A stretch of 64,000 nucleotides of DNA from an uncultured Pseudomonadales bacterium (GCA_943788895.1 CALSRZ010000002.1:186001-250000); one strand, 5' to 3'; shown: positions 1 to 12,731, counted from the stretch's first letter. Notes: generated from the letters alone by a model not told the origin. Numbers and translations: made by a program.

Positions 1-523
1 GCGGCAGTTATTCTCCCGGCTGATCATGGTATTGAAGGTCTGGCAGATTCCAAAGCCCTGTCCAGCCGACAGCGGGAAAATCTCTATAAAGATATTATTA
101 GTCGCGCCAGCTGCTGGTGTGTTGCACGCTCTACAGTGGCTGAAATTGATCGTTTTAATATATTGCAGGCGACATTGATGGCTATGCGCCGCGCGGTGAT
201 GGGGCTTTCTCAGCAGCCTGATTTTGTCGCCGTCGATGGCAACCGGTTGCCTCAGTGGGAGTATCAGCGGTGAGGCTGTGGTTAAGGGTGATGGCCGGGT
301 AGAGGTTATCAGTGCCGCGTCGATTATCGCCAAAGTGGTTCGCGATGCCGAGATGAAAGCCTTTGATGAGACTTATCCCGGTTACGGGTTTGCCAAGAAT
401 AAGGGTTATGGCACTGCCCAGCATCTCGAGGCTCTCGGGCGTTTGGGTGCAACGCCAATTCATCGTAGAACCTTTGCTCCGGTTCGCGAGCAGCTTGAGC
501 TGACCCAGACAGCGCTTTTTTGA
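1..523 (+). CDS. rnhB: Ribonuclease HII, 5'-truncated by window and frameshifted
   Basis: RNase HII cleaves the RNA strand of RNA/DNA hybrids and excises misincorporated ribonucleotides. The reading frame enters from the left edge in frame 1 ([11 protein letters not shown], then [11 protein letters not shown], typical of the family) and hits a TGA at about 271. The rest of the protein ([23 protein letters not shown]...RDAEM) continues in frame 2, so one extra base lies between about 245 and 275. The C-terminal [15 protein letters not shown] segment is diagnostic. The N-terminal catalytic DE motif lies before the window. Position ahead of dnaE matches the lpxB-rnhB-dnaE order common in gammaproteobacteria. 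The break is more likely a sequence error than decay, because both halves are well conserved. Confidence 0.88.
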
Positions 524-633
524 TTAACGCGATCGCTGTTTAATCGATATAATAATCCCTATAAAGCACGAGCAAATATGAGATAGTTACAGGGACAGCG
601 AACAATAAAAACAGCGCTGTCACCGAGGATATT

Positions 634-1746
634 ATGTTGAGATATGCACAGATAACCGGTTGGGGGAAATACGCGCCACCTCTGCTGATGACTAACGACG
701 ATATGGCAAAGATTGTCGATACCAGTGATGAGTGGATATTTTCCCGCTCAGGTATTCGCCAGCGTCACTACAGTCATATCTCTACCGGTGATATGGCCTG
801 GTCTGGCCGCGGAGCAAGCCCTGGCTGCCGCCGCTACCGCTGCCGATGATATCGACCTGATTGTGCTTGGCTCGACCACCCCTGAAGAGATCTGCCCGAA
901 TACAGCCAGCTATATTAAGAATAAGCTCGGTCGCGTCAAAAGCCGCGGCCTTTGATCTCAATTCCGCCTGTACCAGCTGGTTCTATGGCTTAAATGCGGC
1001 GACAGATATGATTCGTGCTGGCTCTATCAATAAAGCGCTTGGTTATCGGTTCAGAGCGTCTCTCTCTGGCGATGGACTGGCAGAAGCGCGAGTCCTGCTT
1101 TCTGTTTGGCGATGGTGCCGGCGCAGTGCTGATTGAGGCCTCTGATCATCAGTCGGGATTGCTCGCCTCTAAAATCAGCTGTGTGCCCGACAGCCGCGAA
1201 TGCCTGCGTCTTCCCGGTTGGGGTTTGACACCCGAGCACTTCACTGAAGACTTTTTTATCTCCCTGGACTTTGAAGGTCAGGAGATATTTAAAAGCGCGG
1301 TTAAGGGAATGTCCGATGCGATTAATGATGTCCTTGAAAAAGAAAATTTGTCCGCTGAGGATATAGATCTGTTTATTCCCCATCAGGCGAATATTAGAAT
1401 TATCCAGACCCTCGCCAAACGACTGAATTTTCCAATGGAAAAAGTGGTTGTTGCGATTGATGAATATGCCAATACCTCGGCAGCTTCAATTCCTCTGGCA
1501 CTCTGTGATGCCCTTGAAGAGGGGCGGATTAAACCGGGGATGAAAATCCTCACCGCCACCTTTGGAGCCGGCCTCACCTGTGGTGCAGGGGTTATTCATT
1601 GGGGTGATAGGGTTGAACCGCTGGCTGTTTCCGATGCCGCTGTTGCCGACTACGAGGGCACAGTTTTTGATCTGATGGCCGATAGTTTTGTTCACTACGG
1701 TGTCGATGCCAAACATTTATTAAGTAAAGATTCAGCTAAAAGGTAA
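634..1746 (+). CDS. Beta-ketoacyl-ACP synthase III family protein, three frame breaks
   Basis: Thiolase-fold condensing enzyme of the FabH/KAS III family, which joins an acyl-CoA to malonyl-ACP or performs a related condensation. Start ATG at 634 gives [16 protein letters not shown]. The full catalytic triad is visible: Cys in [12 protein letters not shown] (about 970), His in [11 protein letters not shown] (about 1381) and Asn in [13 protein letters not shown] (about 1470). The frame moves by one base near 800, near 935 and near 1040; joining them gives about 370 residues. A roughly 35-residue tail after GVIHWGD makes it longer than E. coli FabH (317). It sits between rnhB and dnaE, away from the fab cluster at 49-52 kb, so it may be a paralogue with its own substrate rather than the housekeeping FabH. 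The exact role cannot be read from sequence. Confidence 0.82.
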
Positions 1747-1751
1747 TTCCA

Positions 1752-5291
<3,540 letters not shown>

Positions 5292-5359
5292 AGCATATTA
5301 ACCAGACAGAAAAGCTGCGTTTGGCAGCACAGATGTCTAGCGTAGATTTTTAGAAGTGT

Positions 5360-5365
5360 TAGAAT
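5360..5365 (+). promoter_or_regulatory. Possible -10 box of accA
   Basis: TAGAAT followed directly by GCGCGC, about 45 bases before the accA start. No good -35 box lies 16-18 bases upstream. The call rests on the same -10 plus GCGC arrangement seen at other housekeeping promoters in this window. Confidence 0.35.
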
Positions 5366-5408
5366 GCGCGCAGCCCCCAATTTGGCAACATACGAGATTT
5401 CTATACCC

Positions 5409-6362
5409 ATGAATTTGAACTATCTCTCTTTTGAACAGCCGATAGCCGAGCTTGAAGCGAAGATTGAAGAATTACAGCTGGTTGGCAATGACAACGATCT
5501 GAATATTGCTGACGAAGTGACCAAGCTGCGTGATAAGTCCCAGAAGTTAACCGAAGGTATTTATGCCAAGTTAACCCCCTGGCAAGTTGTGCAGGTTGCT
5601 CGTCATCCTCAGCGTCCCTATGCTCTCGACTATATCCAGCGCATATTTACCGACTTCGAAGAGATGCACGGTGATCGCCACTTTGGTGATGACAATGCAA
5701 TCGTCGGTGGTGTGGCGCGTCTAAATGGCAAGCCGGTCATGGTTATCGGCGAAGAGAAGGGTCGCGGTGTCAACGACAAGGTGATGCGCAACTTCGGTAT
5801 GCCAAAGCCCGAGGGCTATCGCAAAGCCCTGCGTCTAATGGAGACTGCCGAGCGCTTTAAGCTGCCGGTAATCACCCTTATCGACACCCCGGGAGCCTAT
5901 CCGGGTATCGACTCAGAAGAGCGCAATATCTCTGAGGCTATAGCCCGCAATCTGGCGGTAATGTCACGTCTTAAAACCCCAATTATCTGCACAGTGATTG
6001 GCGAGGGCAGCTCTGGTGGCGCTCTGGCAATCGGTGTTGGCGATCGACTGAATATGCTGCAATACAGCACCTATTTTGTGATCTCACCCGAGGGCTGTGC
6101 GAATATTATCTGGAAAACTAGTGAGAAAGCTTCCCTGGCTGCTGAAGCCATGGGTGTAACCTCCGGTAATCTGGAGAAGCTGGGTATTGTCGATCAGACT
6201 ATTCCCGAGCCTATGGGCGGTGCCCATCGTGATATCGAGACTATGTGTGCAACATTAAAAGACAGCCTGAGCAGTCAGCTTGATGAGTTGTCAGCTGTGC
6301 CTGTAGATCTGTTGTTGGAAAAGCGCTTTGAGCGACTGATGTCCTATGGTCAGCCTGACTAG
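5409..6362 (+). CDS. accA: Acetyl-CoA carboxylase carboxyltransferase alpha subunit
   Basis: AccA pairs with AccD to move the carboxyl group from biotin on AccB to acetyl-CoA, giving malonyl-CoA for fatty acid synthesis. ATG at 5409 gives [19 protein letters not shown], which aligns with the E. coli start ([19 protein letters not shown]); an in-frame upstream ATG at 5364 would add 15 residues with no family counterpart. The product is 317 residues, the usual length. The crotonase-fold core is visible, with [20 protein letters not shown] and the [15 protein letters not shown] loop near residue 198. It lies directly after dnaE, the standard arrangement, and is closed by a strong bidirectional terminator. 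Confidence 0.97.
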   Translation: MNLNYLSFEQPIAELEAKIEELQLVGNDNDLNIADEVTKLRDKSQKLTEGIYAKLTPWQVVQVARHPQRPYALDYIQRIFTDFEEMHGDRHFGDDNAIVGGVARLNGKPVMVIGEEKGRGVNDKVMRNFGMPKPEGYRKALRLMETAERFKLPVITLIDTPGAYPGIDSEERNISEAIARNLAVMSRLKTPIICTVIGEGSSGGALAIGVGDRLNMLQYSTYFVISPEGCANIIWKTSEKASLAAEAMGVTSGNLEKLGIVDQTIPEPMGGAHRDIETMCATLKDSLSSQLDELSAVPVDLLLEKRFERLMSYGQPD

Positions 6363-6378
6363 CTTATCCGCAGCCTAT

Positions 6379-6425
6379 AAAAAAAACCGCGTAATCATTT
6401 AATAAATAGTTACGCGGTTTTTTTT
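6379..6425. terminator. Bidirectional intrinsic terminator, accA / hypothetical gene
   Basis: Stem CCGCGTAA (6387-6394) pairs with TTACGCGG (6410-6417). An A-run lies on the left and a T-run on the right, so it works in both directions between two convergent genes. Confidence 0.9.
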
Positions 6426-6443
6426 CGTCTGTTGACTCCCTAT

Positions 6444-7145
6444 TTAGTTCTCTACTAAAAAAGAAATTGCCGCCAGTGCCTCCGGGTCTTTGGACTTTAA
6501 CTTATTGGCAATATGATGCTGGAAGAAATAGCGAAAATCTTCACTCTTATCCGCTTCAAAGAGACAGTCATCTCCGGGCAGTACCGGCGTGCTGTGAATC
6601 TTGCTGTCGTCGATCAGCATACCGCAGACAGTGCCATCCTGTAGAAGTCTCCAGCTGACCACTTCTTTAAGGGTAATACTTTGAAATTTATCCGCGGAGA
6701 GCACGGCATGGGTGCCAATGGTGTCGGGAATTTCCTGGATAACTTCCAGTGCCGAATCAGATTGGTACTCGTAGTAGTCAGCAGCGGTTTCAAGCTCAAC
6801 TATCTTGTGCAGGGGAGCATTGAAAAAAAGTTCATCAACGCCCTCGTCGTAATAACCCTGCCACTGTCCGTTGAGTGGGTCGTTAATTTCGTCACAGGCA
6901 ACCAGCTGGTCGAGCCATGGCACCAGGCCGACAACTTCACCACTTTCACGCAGCCCCCAGGCGAGGACCTTGATGGAAAATAATTTATCCTGATTCTCTG
7001 AGTTGCAGTAGAGCATCTCGAGACCATCCAGTTCAGGGGCTATACGAATAAGTTTGTTACTGAGACATTCGGAGAGAGGTTTACGGGTAAAAATATCAAT
7101 GACATTATCATGAGAATTCGCTGAGTTAGATACGGATGTGGACAT
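6444..7145 (-). CDS. Conserved hypothetical acidic cytoplasmic protein
   Basis: A 233-residue acidic protein without signal peptide, membrane segment or a motif I recognise. Start ATG at 7145 is preceded by AAGGAG at a good distance (9 bases), so the start is secure. It begins MSTSVSNSANSHDNVIDIF. It contains repeated short aromatic patches (LVPWLDQLVACDE, GQWQGYYDEGVDELFF, FRYFFQHHIANKL). It is transcribed alone, divergent from epmC, and ends at the terminator it shares with accA. Proteins of this general type occur as unannotated single genes in pseudomonad-like genomes, but I cannot name a family with certainty and assign no function. Confidence 0.8.
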   Translation of the reverse strand: MSTSVSNSANSHDNVIDIFTRKPLSECLSNKLIRIAPELDGLEMLYCNSENQDKLFSIKVLAWGLRESGEVVGLVPWLDQLVACDEINDPLNGQWQGYYDEGVDELFFNAPLHKIVELETAADYYEYQSDSALEVIQEIPDTIGTHAVLSADKFQSITLKEVVSWRLLQDGTVCGMLIDDSKIHSTPVLPGDDCLFEADKSEDFRYFFQHHIANKLKSKDPEALAAISFLVEN

Positions 7146-7298
7146 AGGTTACATCTCCTTATCGGGGTTGGGTGGAAACCCTTTTTGCGAAAGTTTTGCC
7201 AAAAATCACACAATAGCTTACTACAGATATTTCACTACATAAGGTACCGCAGAATATTAAAAAGCACAACACTTTGTGGTGTATAAGCAAAACGTCTA

Positions 7299-7304
7299 TA
7301 TAAT
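7299..7304 (+). promoter_or_regulatory. Possible -10 box upstream of epmC
   Basis: TATAAT followed by TGCGCG, 60 bases before the epmC start. The best -35 candidate, TTGTGG at 7274, gives a long 19-base spacer, so this is tentative. Confidence 0.4.
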
Positions 7305-7364
7305 TGCGCGATAGAAACGGTTAGAAATAGTCCTCCAAATCGAGTGAGTTAAAGTATAAAGGCT

Positions 7365-7970
7365 ATGAAATTAGTAATAGCAGCTGAACAGCGTTTACAA
7401 CAGGTTATCTCTGTATTCGATAATCTCTTTGCCACTGAATACAATACCCGCCTGCTCGGCGGCGTCGCTGAACCTGTGTATATACCGGCAGGCCATTCGG
7501 CGGCCCAGGTTGCGGGGGTTGACGGGGATAACAGCCTCCCTGATATCTGCGACTATCATCGTCTGTATTTTCGCGAGGATTACTTTTCCAGCGCACTGCA
7601 TGAGTCGGCACACTGGTGTATCGCCGGTGCTGAGCGGCGCCTGCAAGTGGATTTTGGCTATTGGTACAATCCCGACGGCCGCAGTTCTGAGCAGCAGCAG
7701 GTTTTCGAGCAGGCAGAGACCAAGCCCCAGGCGCTCGAGTGGATGTTTTCGCTTGCCTGCGATCAGAGGTTTCGTATCAGTGCCGATAATCTGGCGGCTA
7801 ATTTGGGGGCCAGCGAACATTTTATTCAGGCTGTTGCCAGCCAAGCTCAGCGTTGGTGTGACAGTCCTATGCCGAGTCGCGGCGAACGCTTTCTCAATGC
7901 TCTGGCTGCGCAGTTTGATCAGGCAAATATTCGCTGTTCGGAGCAGTACCAGAAGGCTAAAATAAATTAA
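7365..7970 (+). CDS. epmC: Elongation factor P hydroxylase
   Basis: EpmC (formerly YfcM) hydroxylates the modified lysine of translation elongation factor P after EpmA and EpmB have added beta-lysine. The family signature is clear: HRLYFREDYFSSALHESAHWCIAG around residues 62-88, then DFGYWYNPDGR, and the helical C-terminal half with FSLACDQRFRISADNLAAN. ATG at 7365 gives 201 residues, close to the E. coli protein (182). The HESAHW segment supplies probable metal ligands. None of efp, epmA or epmB lies in the window. The gene is monocistronic or leads into the nuclease gene 65 bases downstream. Confidence 0.93.
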   Translation: MKLVIAAEQRLQQVISVFDNLFATEYNTRLLGGVAEPVYIPAGHSAAQVAGVDGDNSLPDICDYHRLYFREDYFSSALHESAHWCIAGAERRLQVDFGYWYNPDGRSSEQQQVFEQAETKPQALEWMFSLACDQRFRISADNLAANLGASEHFIQAVASQAQRWCDSPMPSRGERFLNALAAQFDQANIRCSEQYQKAKIN

Positions 7971-8035
7971 AATGAAAACAGCTAAATAACCACAACGGAC
8001 TAACTGAAACAACGCAGGGTTGCGGAGAAAAAACT

Positions 8036-8941
8036 ATGCAGGCTTACTTAATAGATTCATCAATTTATATTTTCCGCAGTTATTTTTCACTGCCGGATAA
8101 TTGGCAGGCTCTGGATTCGGGCTATCCGACCAATGCCGTCTATGGCTTTACCGGGTTTTTGCTCGACCTGCTGCGCAATAAAAATCCTCAGCATCTTTTC
8201 TGCGCCTTTGATGAAAGTCTGCGCAGTGGTTTCCGCCATGATTTATGTCCCGATTACAAAGCCAATCGCGAACTGCCCGACGAAGCGCTGGCCTTTCAGT
8301 TAAATGCCTGTCGTCAGCTATGTCGGGTGCTGGGTATTGCCGAGATGGCTTCGAATACCTACGAGGCGGATGATTTAATCGCGGCGGTGGCGCAAAACAT
8401 CAGGTTGGGGAATGCCCAGCCGGTAATAGTCAGTAGAGATAAGGATCTCACCCAGATTATTCAGGCTGATGATCTGTACTGGGATTTTGGCAAGGCGCCA
8501 CCCAAGACCCAGCGCCAGGTAGAGAAAGACCTCGAGCTGGGTTGCCAGCAGATGGCTGACTTTCTCGCCCTGACTGGGGATAGCAGTGATAATATTGCCG
8601 GTGTTCCCGGTGTTGGGGCCAAGACCGCGAAACAGCTGCTGATGCATTATGCCGATATAGATACCATTTTGGAGCATCTTGACCAGCTCCAGGATTTGCC
8701 GATTCGCGGTGCCTCGAAACTGGCCGATAAATTGGATAACAGTCGTGAGCAGTTGTTGTTGTCGCGGCAACTGACGACGATTGTCGCCGATATTGATAAG
8801 GCGCCAGATCTGGCGCAGATTAGCTGGCAGGGCATTCACTTGGATGGCTTTGAGCTATTTTGCGATGAGATGGGCTTTGGCAGCAGGTTTAATCAGCGTG
8901 CGAAAGAGTTAAAATCTCGTCAGACCGAGGTTATTTGGTAG
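8036..8941 (+). CDS. xni: 5'-3' exonuclease / flap endonuclease (ExoIX-like)
   Basis: Single-domain 5'-nuclease related to the N-terminal domain of DNA polymerase I. The acidic metal-binding sites are visible in order: LIDSS (residue 6), AFDE (about 60), YEADDLIA (about 110), VSRDKDLTQI (about 134) and TGDSSDNIAGVPGVGAKTA (about 184-202), the last being the helix-3-turn-helix DNA-binding motif. Length is 301 residues, a little longer than E. coli Xni (251). Start ATG at 8036 follows GCGGAG. Known family role: removing 5' flaps and RNA primers, with duplex and flap binding. Whether it is catalytically the same as E. coli ExoIX is not decided here. Confidence 0.88.
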   Translation: MQAYLIDSSIYIFRSYFSLPDNWQALDSGYPTNAVYGFTGFLLDLLRNKNPQHLFCAFDESLRSGFRHDLCPDYKANRELPDEALAFQLNACRQLCRVLGIAEMASNTYEADDLIAAVAQNIRLGNAQPVIVSRDKDLTQIIQADDLYWDFGKAPPKTQRQVEKDLELGCQQMADFLALTGDSSDNIAGVPGVGAKTAKQLLMHYADIDTILEHLDQLQDLPIRGASKLADKLDNSREQLLLSRQLTTIVADIDKAPDLAQISWQGIHLDGFELFCDEMGFGSRFNQRAKELKSRQTEVIW

Positions 8942-8976
8942 CCGGGTGATAAATAATAAATAACGGGGATTCCGTT

Positions 8977-10059
8977 GTGAAAATTGTAGCTGATCAAAAT
9001 ATGTTGATGGTCGAGGAATTTTTTGGCCATTTGGGGACGATTGCATATCTTCCTGGCCGCCAGATATCAGCGGCCGATATTGCCGATGCCGATATGCTCT
9101 TGGTGCGCTCAGTGACCCGAGTGGATCGAGCGTTGCTTGAGGGTTCCTCTGTGTCCTTTGTTGGCTCGGCGACCATAGGCACAGATCATGTGGATCAGAC
9201 TTACCTTGCCGAGCAGGGGATTCGCTTTGCCCATGCCCCGGGCTGTAATGCCAACGCTGTTGTTCAGTACGATCTCTCGGTTTTGAGTAATCTTCAGCCG
9301 GATTGGCAGAGCTGCACAGTGGGGATAGTGGGTTGCGGTAATGTCGGCGCTAGGGTCTATCGCACCCTGAAGAGCCTTGGTGTTAACTGCCTTGTCTACG
9401 ATCCATTTCTCAGCGCTGAACAGATTCCCGATCTGGTTGATTTCCAGTCAGTGCTGGCGGCAGATATTATCTGTGTGCATACACCGTTGACCAATGAAGG
9501 GCCATTTCCAACTAAACATTTATTTAATGCTCAGGTGTTGGCAGGTCTTTCCGAAAATACTTTGCTGATCAATGCCGGCCGTGGCGCGGTTATTGATAAC
9601 CGCGCGCTTTTAGAGCTTCTTAAGAGCGGCTCAACATTGCGCGTGGCGCTGGATGTTTGGGAGCCGGAGCCAAATATTAACACTGAGTTGCTCGAGCGAG
9701 TTTTATTGGCAACCCCTCATATAGCAGGGTATAGCCGTGAAGGTAAGGTGAGAGGCACAGAGATGCTGGCGGAGGACTATTATCAATGGTCTGGTAAAGC
9801 TGCTGTTAAGAAAACTGTCACTGCTGAGAAAACTTCAGAGATTGTTCGGGGTGAGGATTTGTCGCAGATTATTCTTGCTGCTTACGATATTGTCGATGAT
9901 GATCGACGTATGCGCGAGGCTATTTATAACTTAACTACGGGCAATTTATCTGCTGGCAGTCGACCTGATTCAGTTGCCGAGATATTTGATCGACTGCGCA
10001 AAGACTATCCCCAGCGCCATGAGTTTACTTACTTCAGCGCTGAGGTGCCGGTTCCCTAA
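8977..10059 (+). CDS. pdxB: Erythronate-4-phosphate dehydrogenase
   Basis: Second step of the DXP-dependent pyridoxal phosphate pathway: oxidises 4-phosphoerythronate to 2-oxo-3-hydroxy-4-phosphobutanoate. GTG start at 8977 after GGGGA gives MKIVADQNML. The D-2-hydroxyacid dehydrogenase fold shows VGSATIGTDHVD, the Rossmann GCGNVGARV (about residue 118), NAGRGAVIDNRALL (about 203) and the catalytic TPHIAGYSREGK histidine (about 247). The C-terminal dimerisation region is shorter than in E. coli (360 against 378 residues). It lies 35 bases after xni and is convergent with alaA. Confidence 0.95.
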   Translation: MKIVADQNMLMVEEFFGHLGTIAYLPGRQISAADIADADMLLVRSVTRVDRALLEGSSVSFVGSATIGTDHVDQTYLAEQGIRFAHAPGCNANAVVQYDLSVLSNLQPDWQSCTVGIVGCGNVGARVYRTLKSLGVNCLVYDPFLSAEQIPDLVDFQSVLAADIICVHTPLTNEGPFPTKHLFNAQVLAGLSENTLLINAGRGAVIDNRALLELLKSGSTLRVALDVWEPEPNINTELLERVLLATPHIAGYSREGKVRGTEMLAEDYYQWSGKAAVKKTVTAEKTSEIVRGEDLSQIILAAYDIVDDDRRMREAIYNLTTGNLSAGSRPDSVAEIFDRLRKDYPQRHEFTYFSAEVPVP

Positions 10060-10062
10060 GTG

Positions 10063-10130
10063 ATCAGGCCCGGCTCTTAGGTTTCGCCTGATTTTAGGTT
10101 TCGTCTGAAGGCTTCTTAGGCTTTGCCTGA
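10063..10130. repeat. Three short near-identical repeats at the pdxB/alaA junction, with a weak hairpin
   Basis: TTAGGTTTCGCCTGA (10077), TTAGGTTTCGTCTGA (10094) and TTAGGCTTTGCCTGA (10116) are three copies of one 15-base unit. The last is the 3' end of alaA, including its stop codon. ATCAGGC (10063-10069) can pair with GCCTGAT (10086-10092) and is followed by TTT, a weak terminator for pdxB. It looks like slippage duplication of the alaA end. Confidence 0.7.
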
Positions 10131-11450
10131 ATTAGCAATCTCGCCAAAGGCATCGGCAATCATTGATTCGGTAATCGGCACTTCCTGACCCGTCTTATCA
10201 ATTATTGCCGCGCCATTTAAACTGTTCGCGGCGGGCTGCTCTCGCAAGCGTCCCAAAAACGCTGCCAGGCGTTCAATTGCTGCAGTTAATTGGTCTTTAT
10301 CCGGCAGGAAGACAATGCGGAAATGCTGTTTGTCAGCAGTGTTAAATGCGCTGCCCTGAACCAGTAAAACACGCTCCTGTTTCAGCAGTTCGAGTACCAG
10401 ATTCTGATCGTCGAGGATTGGATAGACCTCTGGATCCAGTTTTGGAAACAGGTACATCGCTGATTTTGGTTTTACACAGCTGACACCGGGAATCTGAGTG
10501 ATCAGGTCATAGGCCAGATCGCGCTGCTCTAATAGGCGGCCACCGGGCAGGATTAGATCATCAATACTCTGATAGCCACCCAGTGCAGTCTGCACTGCCA
10601 GCATAGCCGGCACATTGGCGCAGAGTCGCATAGAGGCGAGCATTTCCAGCCCTTCAATATAGCTGGCAGCGCGATGTTTAGCGCCGGAGATAACCACCCA
10701 GCCAGAGCGAAACCCAGCCAGTCGATAGGTTTTCGACAGGCCATTAAAGCTTAGGCAGAGTACCTCTGTTGCCAGGGTTGCCAAAGGCACATGCTGGGCT
10801 TTGTCGTAGAGAATGCGGTCGTAAATCTCATCGGCAAAGATCACCAAGTTATGTTTTTCCGCCAGGGCGACTATCTGTTTTAGATTGTTCTCGCTGTACA
10901 CCGCACCGGTGGGATTATTGGGGTTGATCACCACAATACCCTTGGTTTGCGGGGTAATCTTACTTTCGATATCAGCAATATCCGGCTGCCAATCATCAGC
11001 TTCATCGCAGAGATAATGTTGCGGTGTGCCGCCGGCCATTGAGACTGCAGCAGTCCATAGCGGATAGTCGGGGGAGGGGATAAGTATCTCATCGCCGTTA
11101 TTGAGCAGTGCCTGCATCGACATAACAATAAGCTCGCTGACACCGTTGCCCATAATAACGTCATCGACAACAACGTTATCTATACCCTGGGTCTGAGCCC
11201 GCTGCATCACGGCTTTGCGTGCGGCAAACAGGCCCTTGGAGTGGCAGTAGCCCTGGGCATTACGTATATTGTGAATTACGTCGTGCATGATTTCATCTGG
11301 CGCATCGAGACCAAAGGCGCCGGGATTGCCAATATTTAATTTAATAATTCGTTGGCCTTCCTCCTCAAGCAAGTTAGCATGTTCGAGGACTGGTCCGCGA
11401 ATGTCGTAGCAGACGTTGGCTAATTTATCGGACTTTTTTAAATCAGTCAT
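10116..11450 (-). CDS. alaA: Alanine aminotransferase, AlaA type
   Basis: Class I PLP aminotransferase making alanine from pyruvate with glutamate. The sequence tracks E. coli AlaA closely: KLANVCYDIRGPVL at the start, KLNIGNPGAFG, AQGYCHSKGLFAARKA, NNPTGAVYS and the PLP-lysine segment FNGLSKTYRLAGFRSGW (about residue 237-252), then GLEMLASMRLCANVPA. Length is 444 residues, about 40 more than E. coli. The extra C-terminal piece (after LGRLREQPA, ending IANSGKA) has no counterpart I know, and its last 15 bases are duplicated twice downstream. ATG at 11450. Confidence 0.93.
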   Translation of the reverse strand: MTDLKKSDKLANVCYDIRGPVLEHANLLEEEGQRIIKLNIGNPGAFGLDAPDEIMHDVIHNIRNAQGYCHSKGLFAARKAVMQRAQTQGIDNVVVDDVIMGNGVSELIVMSMQALLNNGDEILIPSPDYPLWTAAVSMAGGTPQHYLCDEADDWQPDIADIESKITPQTKGIVVINPNNPTGAVYSENNLKQIVALAEKHNLVIFADEIYDRILYDKAQHVPLATLATEVLCLSFNGLSKTYRLAGFRSGWVVISGAKHRAASYIEGLEMLASMRLCANVPAMLAVQTALGGYQSIDDLILPGGRLLEQRDLAYDLITQIPGVSCVKPKSAMYLFPKLDPEVYPILDDQNLVLELLKQERVLLVQGSAFNTADKQHFRIVFLPDKDQLTAAIERLAAFLGRLREQPAANSLNGAAIIDKTGQEVPITESMIADAFGEIANSGKA

Positions 11451-11524
11451 TTTTCTATTTATTCTTTAAGGGTGGCGTTAAGACCACTTATTGTAGCTAA
11501 ACAAATCTGGGTAGGGGAGTTTTA

Positions 11525-12263
11525 ATGAAAATAATAAATTGGCTGGGGCCGACTGCCTTTTTAGCCGCAGTGATTTCCACCCTGGGTTATCGCTTTGGTT
11601 TTTTGAATTTTCGACTGTCTCTATTGGTATTTGGTCTGGCTACCATTGTCTGCATACTGGTTGTGCTGGCTGGAATTTTTAAGCTGGTTGTTTGTATTTA
11701 CAAACAGCAACGCTATCCCGTTGAGGCAATACCGCTTGTTTTGGCCTGCGCTCTAATACCTGTTCTTACTTTTTATAATCTCGGTAGCGGTGCCTTCAGT
11801 GCGGTTATGATTCACGATATAACCACTGATATTGATAATCCGCCGACTTTTGTTTTTATTCAGCCCGATGATGGTTTCCGGATCAACTCGCTGATATATC
11901 CGGGAGAGAAGGTCAGTGCTATACAGAAGTTGGCCTACCCAGATATCAAACTTTTGTAACACCACTGCCCGGGCGGCGGGTTTTTCAAAAGGCGGTTTTT
12001 GTCGGCAGTCTATTGGGTTGGGAGATTATTGCCACAGATTTGACAGAGCTTCGTTATGAAGCGGTGGCTACAACAGCGCTTTTTGGATTTGTCGACGATA
12101 TTGCGGTTCGGATAACGCCATTGGCGATGGAGGAAGTGCTGTTGATCTGCGCTCAATGTCCCGGGTTGGCATATCAGATTTGGGGGCTAATGCCAAGCGT
12201 ATCCGCAGATTTTTAGTGGAGTTAGAGGCGGTGTTGGAGCAAGAATTAATAAATCTGCAATAG
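11525..12263 (+). CDS. DUF1499 membrane protein, two frame breaks
   Basis: The N-terminal half has three hydrophobic helices (about residues 8-90) and then the DUF1499 opening HDITTDIDNPPTFVF. The frame stops at 11959 after YPDIKLL, but the domain continues in another frame from about 11960 (GWEIIATDL...LRYEAVATTALFGFVDDIAVRI) and again in a third frame from about 12130 (GSAVDLRSMSRVGISDLGANAKRI), ending at TAG 12261-12263. Joined, it is about 246 residues. DUF1499 has no established biochemical role. RBS GGGGAG sits before ATG 11525. It precedes the tRNA-Glu promoter by 24 bases. Confidence 0.82.
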
Positions 12264-12287
12264 TCCTAAAAATAAGCTCAGTTATGC

Positions 12288-12316
12288 TTGACAGTATCCG
12301 GTCAGCTACTTATTAT
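12288..12316 (+). promoter_or_regulatory. Sigma-70 promoter of the tRNA-Glu / tRNA-Gly unit
   Basis: TTGACA at 12288-12293, 17-base spacer, TATTAT at 12311-12316, then a GCGCGCC discriminator. This is a near-consensus promoter with the GC-rich discriminator typical of stringently controlled stable-RNA genes. Confidence 0.9.
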
Positions 12317-12337
12317 GCGCGCCTCCTAGCCAATCAC

Positions 12338-12413
12338 GTCCCGTTCGTCTAGAGGCCTAGGACACCGCCCTTTCACGGCGGTAACAGGGGTTCGACTCCC
12401 CTACGGGACGCCA
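12338..12413 (+). tRNA. tRNA-Glu (UUC)
   Basis: Cloverleaf with acceptor GTCCCGT/ACGGGAC, anticodon stem CCGCC/GGCGG around loop CTTTCAC (anticodon TTC), T-arm with GGTTCGACTCC, discriminator G and encoded CCA. First gene of a two-tRNA transcript. Confidence 0.98.
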
Positions 12414-12443
12414 TTTTTACAAGTTGCTTATGGATTAGCTTCT

Positions 12444-12518
12444 GCGGGAATAGCTCAGTGGTAGAGCACAACCTTGCCAAGGTTGGGGTCGCGAGTTCGA
12501 ACCTCGTTTCCCGCTCCA
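12444..12518 (+). tRNA. tRNA-Gly (GCC)
   Basis: Acceptor GCGGGAA/TTCCCGC, anticodon stem CAACC/GGTTG around TTGCCAA (anticodon GCC), T-arm GAGTTCGAACCTC, discriminator T and encoded CCA. It follows tRNA-Glu by 30 bases and shares its promoter. Confidence 0.98.
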
Positions 12519-12521
12519 ATT

Positions 12522-12557
12522 AAAAAAACGCAAAACTTCGGTTTTGCGTTTTTTTTT
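12522..12557 (+). terminator. Intrinsic terminator of the tRNA unit
   Basis: Stem ACGCAAAAC / GTTTTGCGT closed by a TTCG tetraloop (12537-12540) and followed by a long T-run. The remaining 170 bases up to the next gene contain AT-rich DNA with no further feature that I can support. Confidence 0.93.
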
Positions 12558-12731
12558 GCCAAATATTTTTCAGGTTGTATTTTAATCCTTGAAATAAAAA
12601 TGCTTTATATGCTGACTATAAAGTGTATTCCCCTCTATTTTTATGTGTGTTGACCGCGATACTGGCCCTGAGTTAGGGTGTTTGAACGCTAATTGAATTT
12701 ATAGCAATCTTTACTTATCTGGTGGTTGATC

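Noticed and set aside
524-633. Octamer GCGATCGC after rnhB as a special site
   Set aside because: Only one copy noticed; no enrichment or symmetry with neighbouring signals to support a role.
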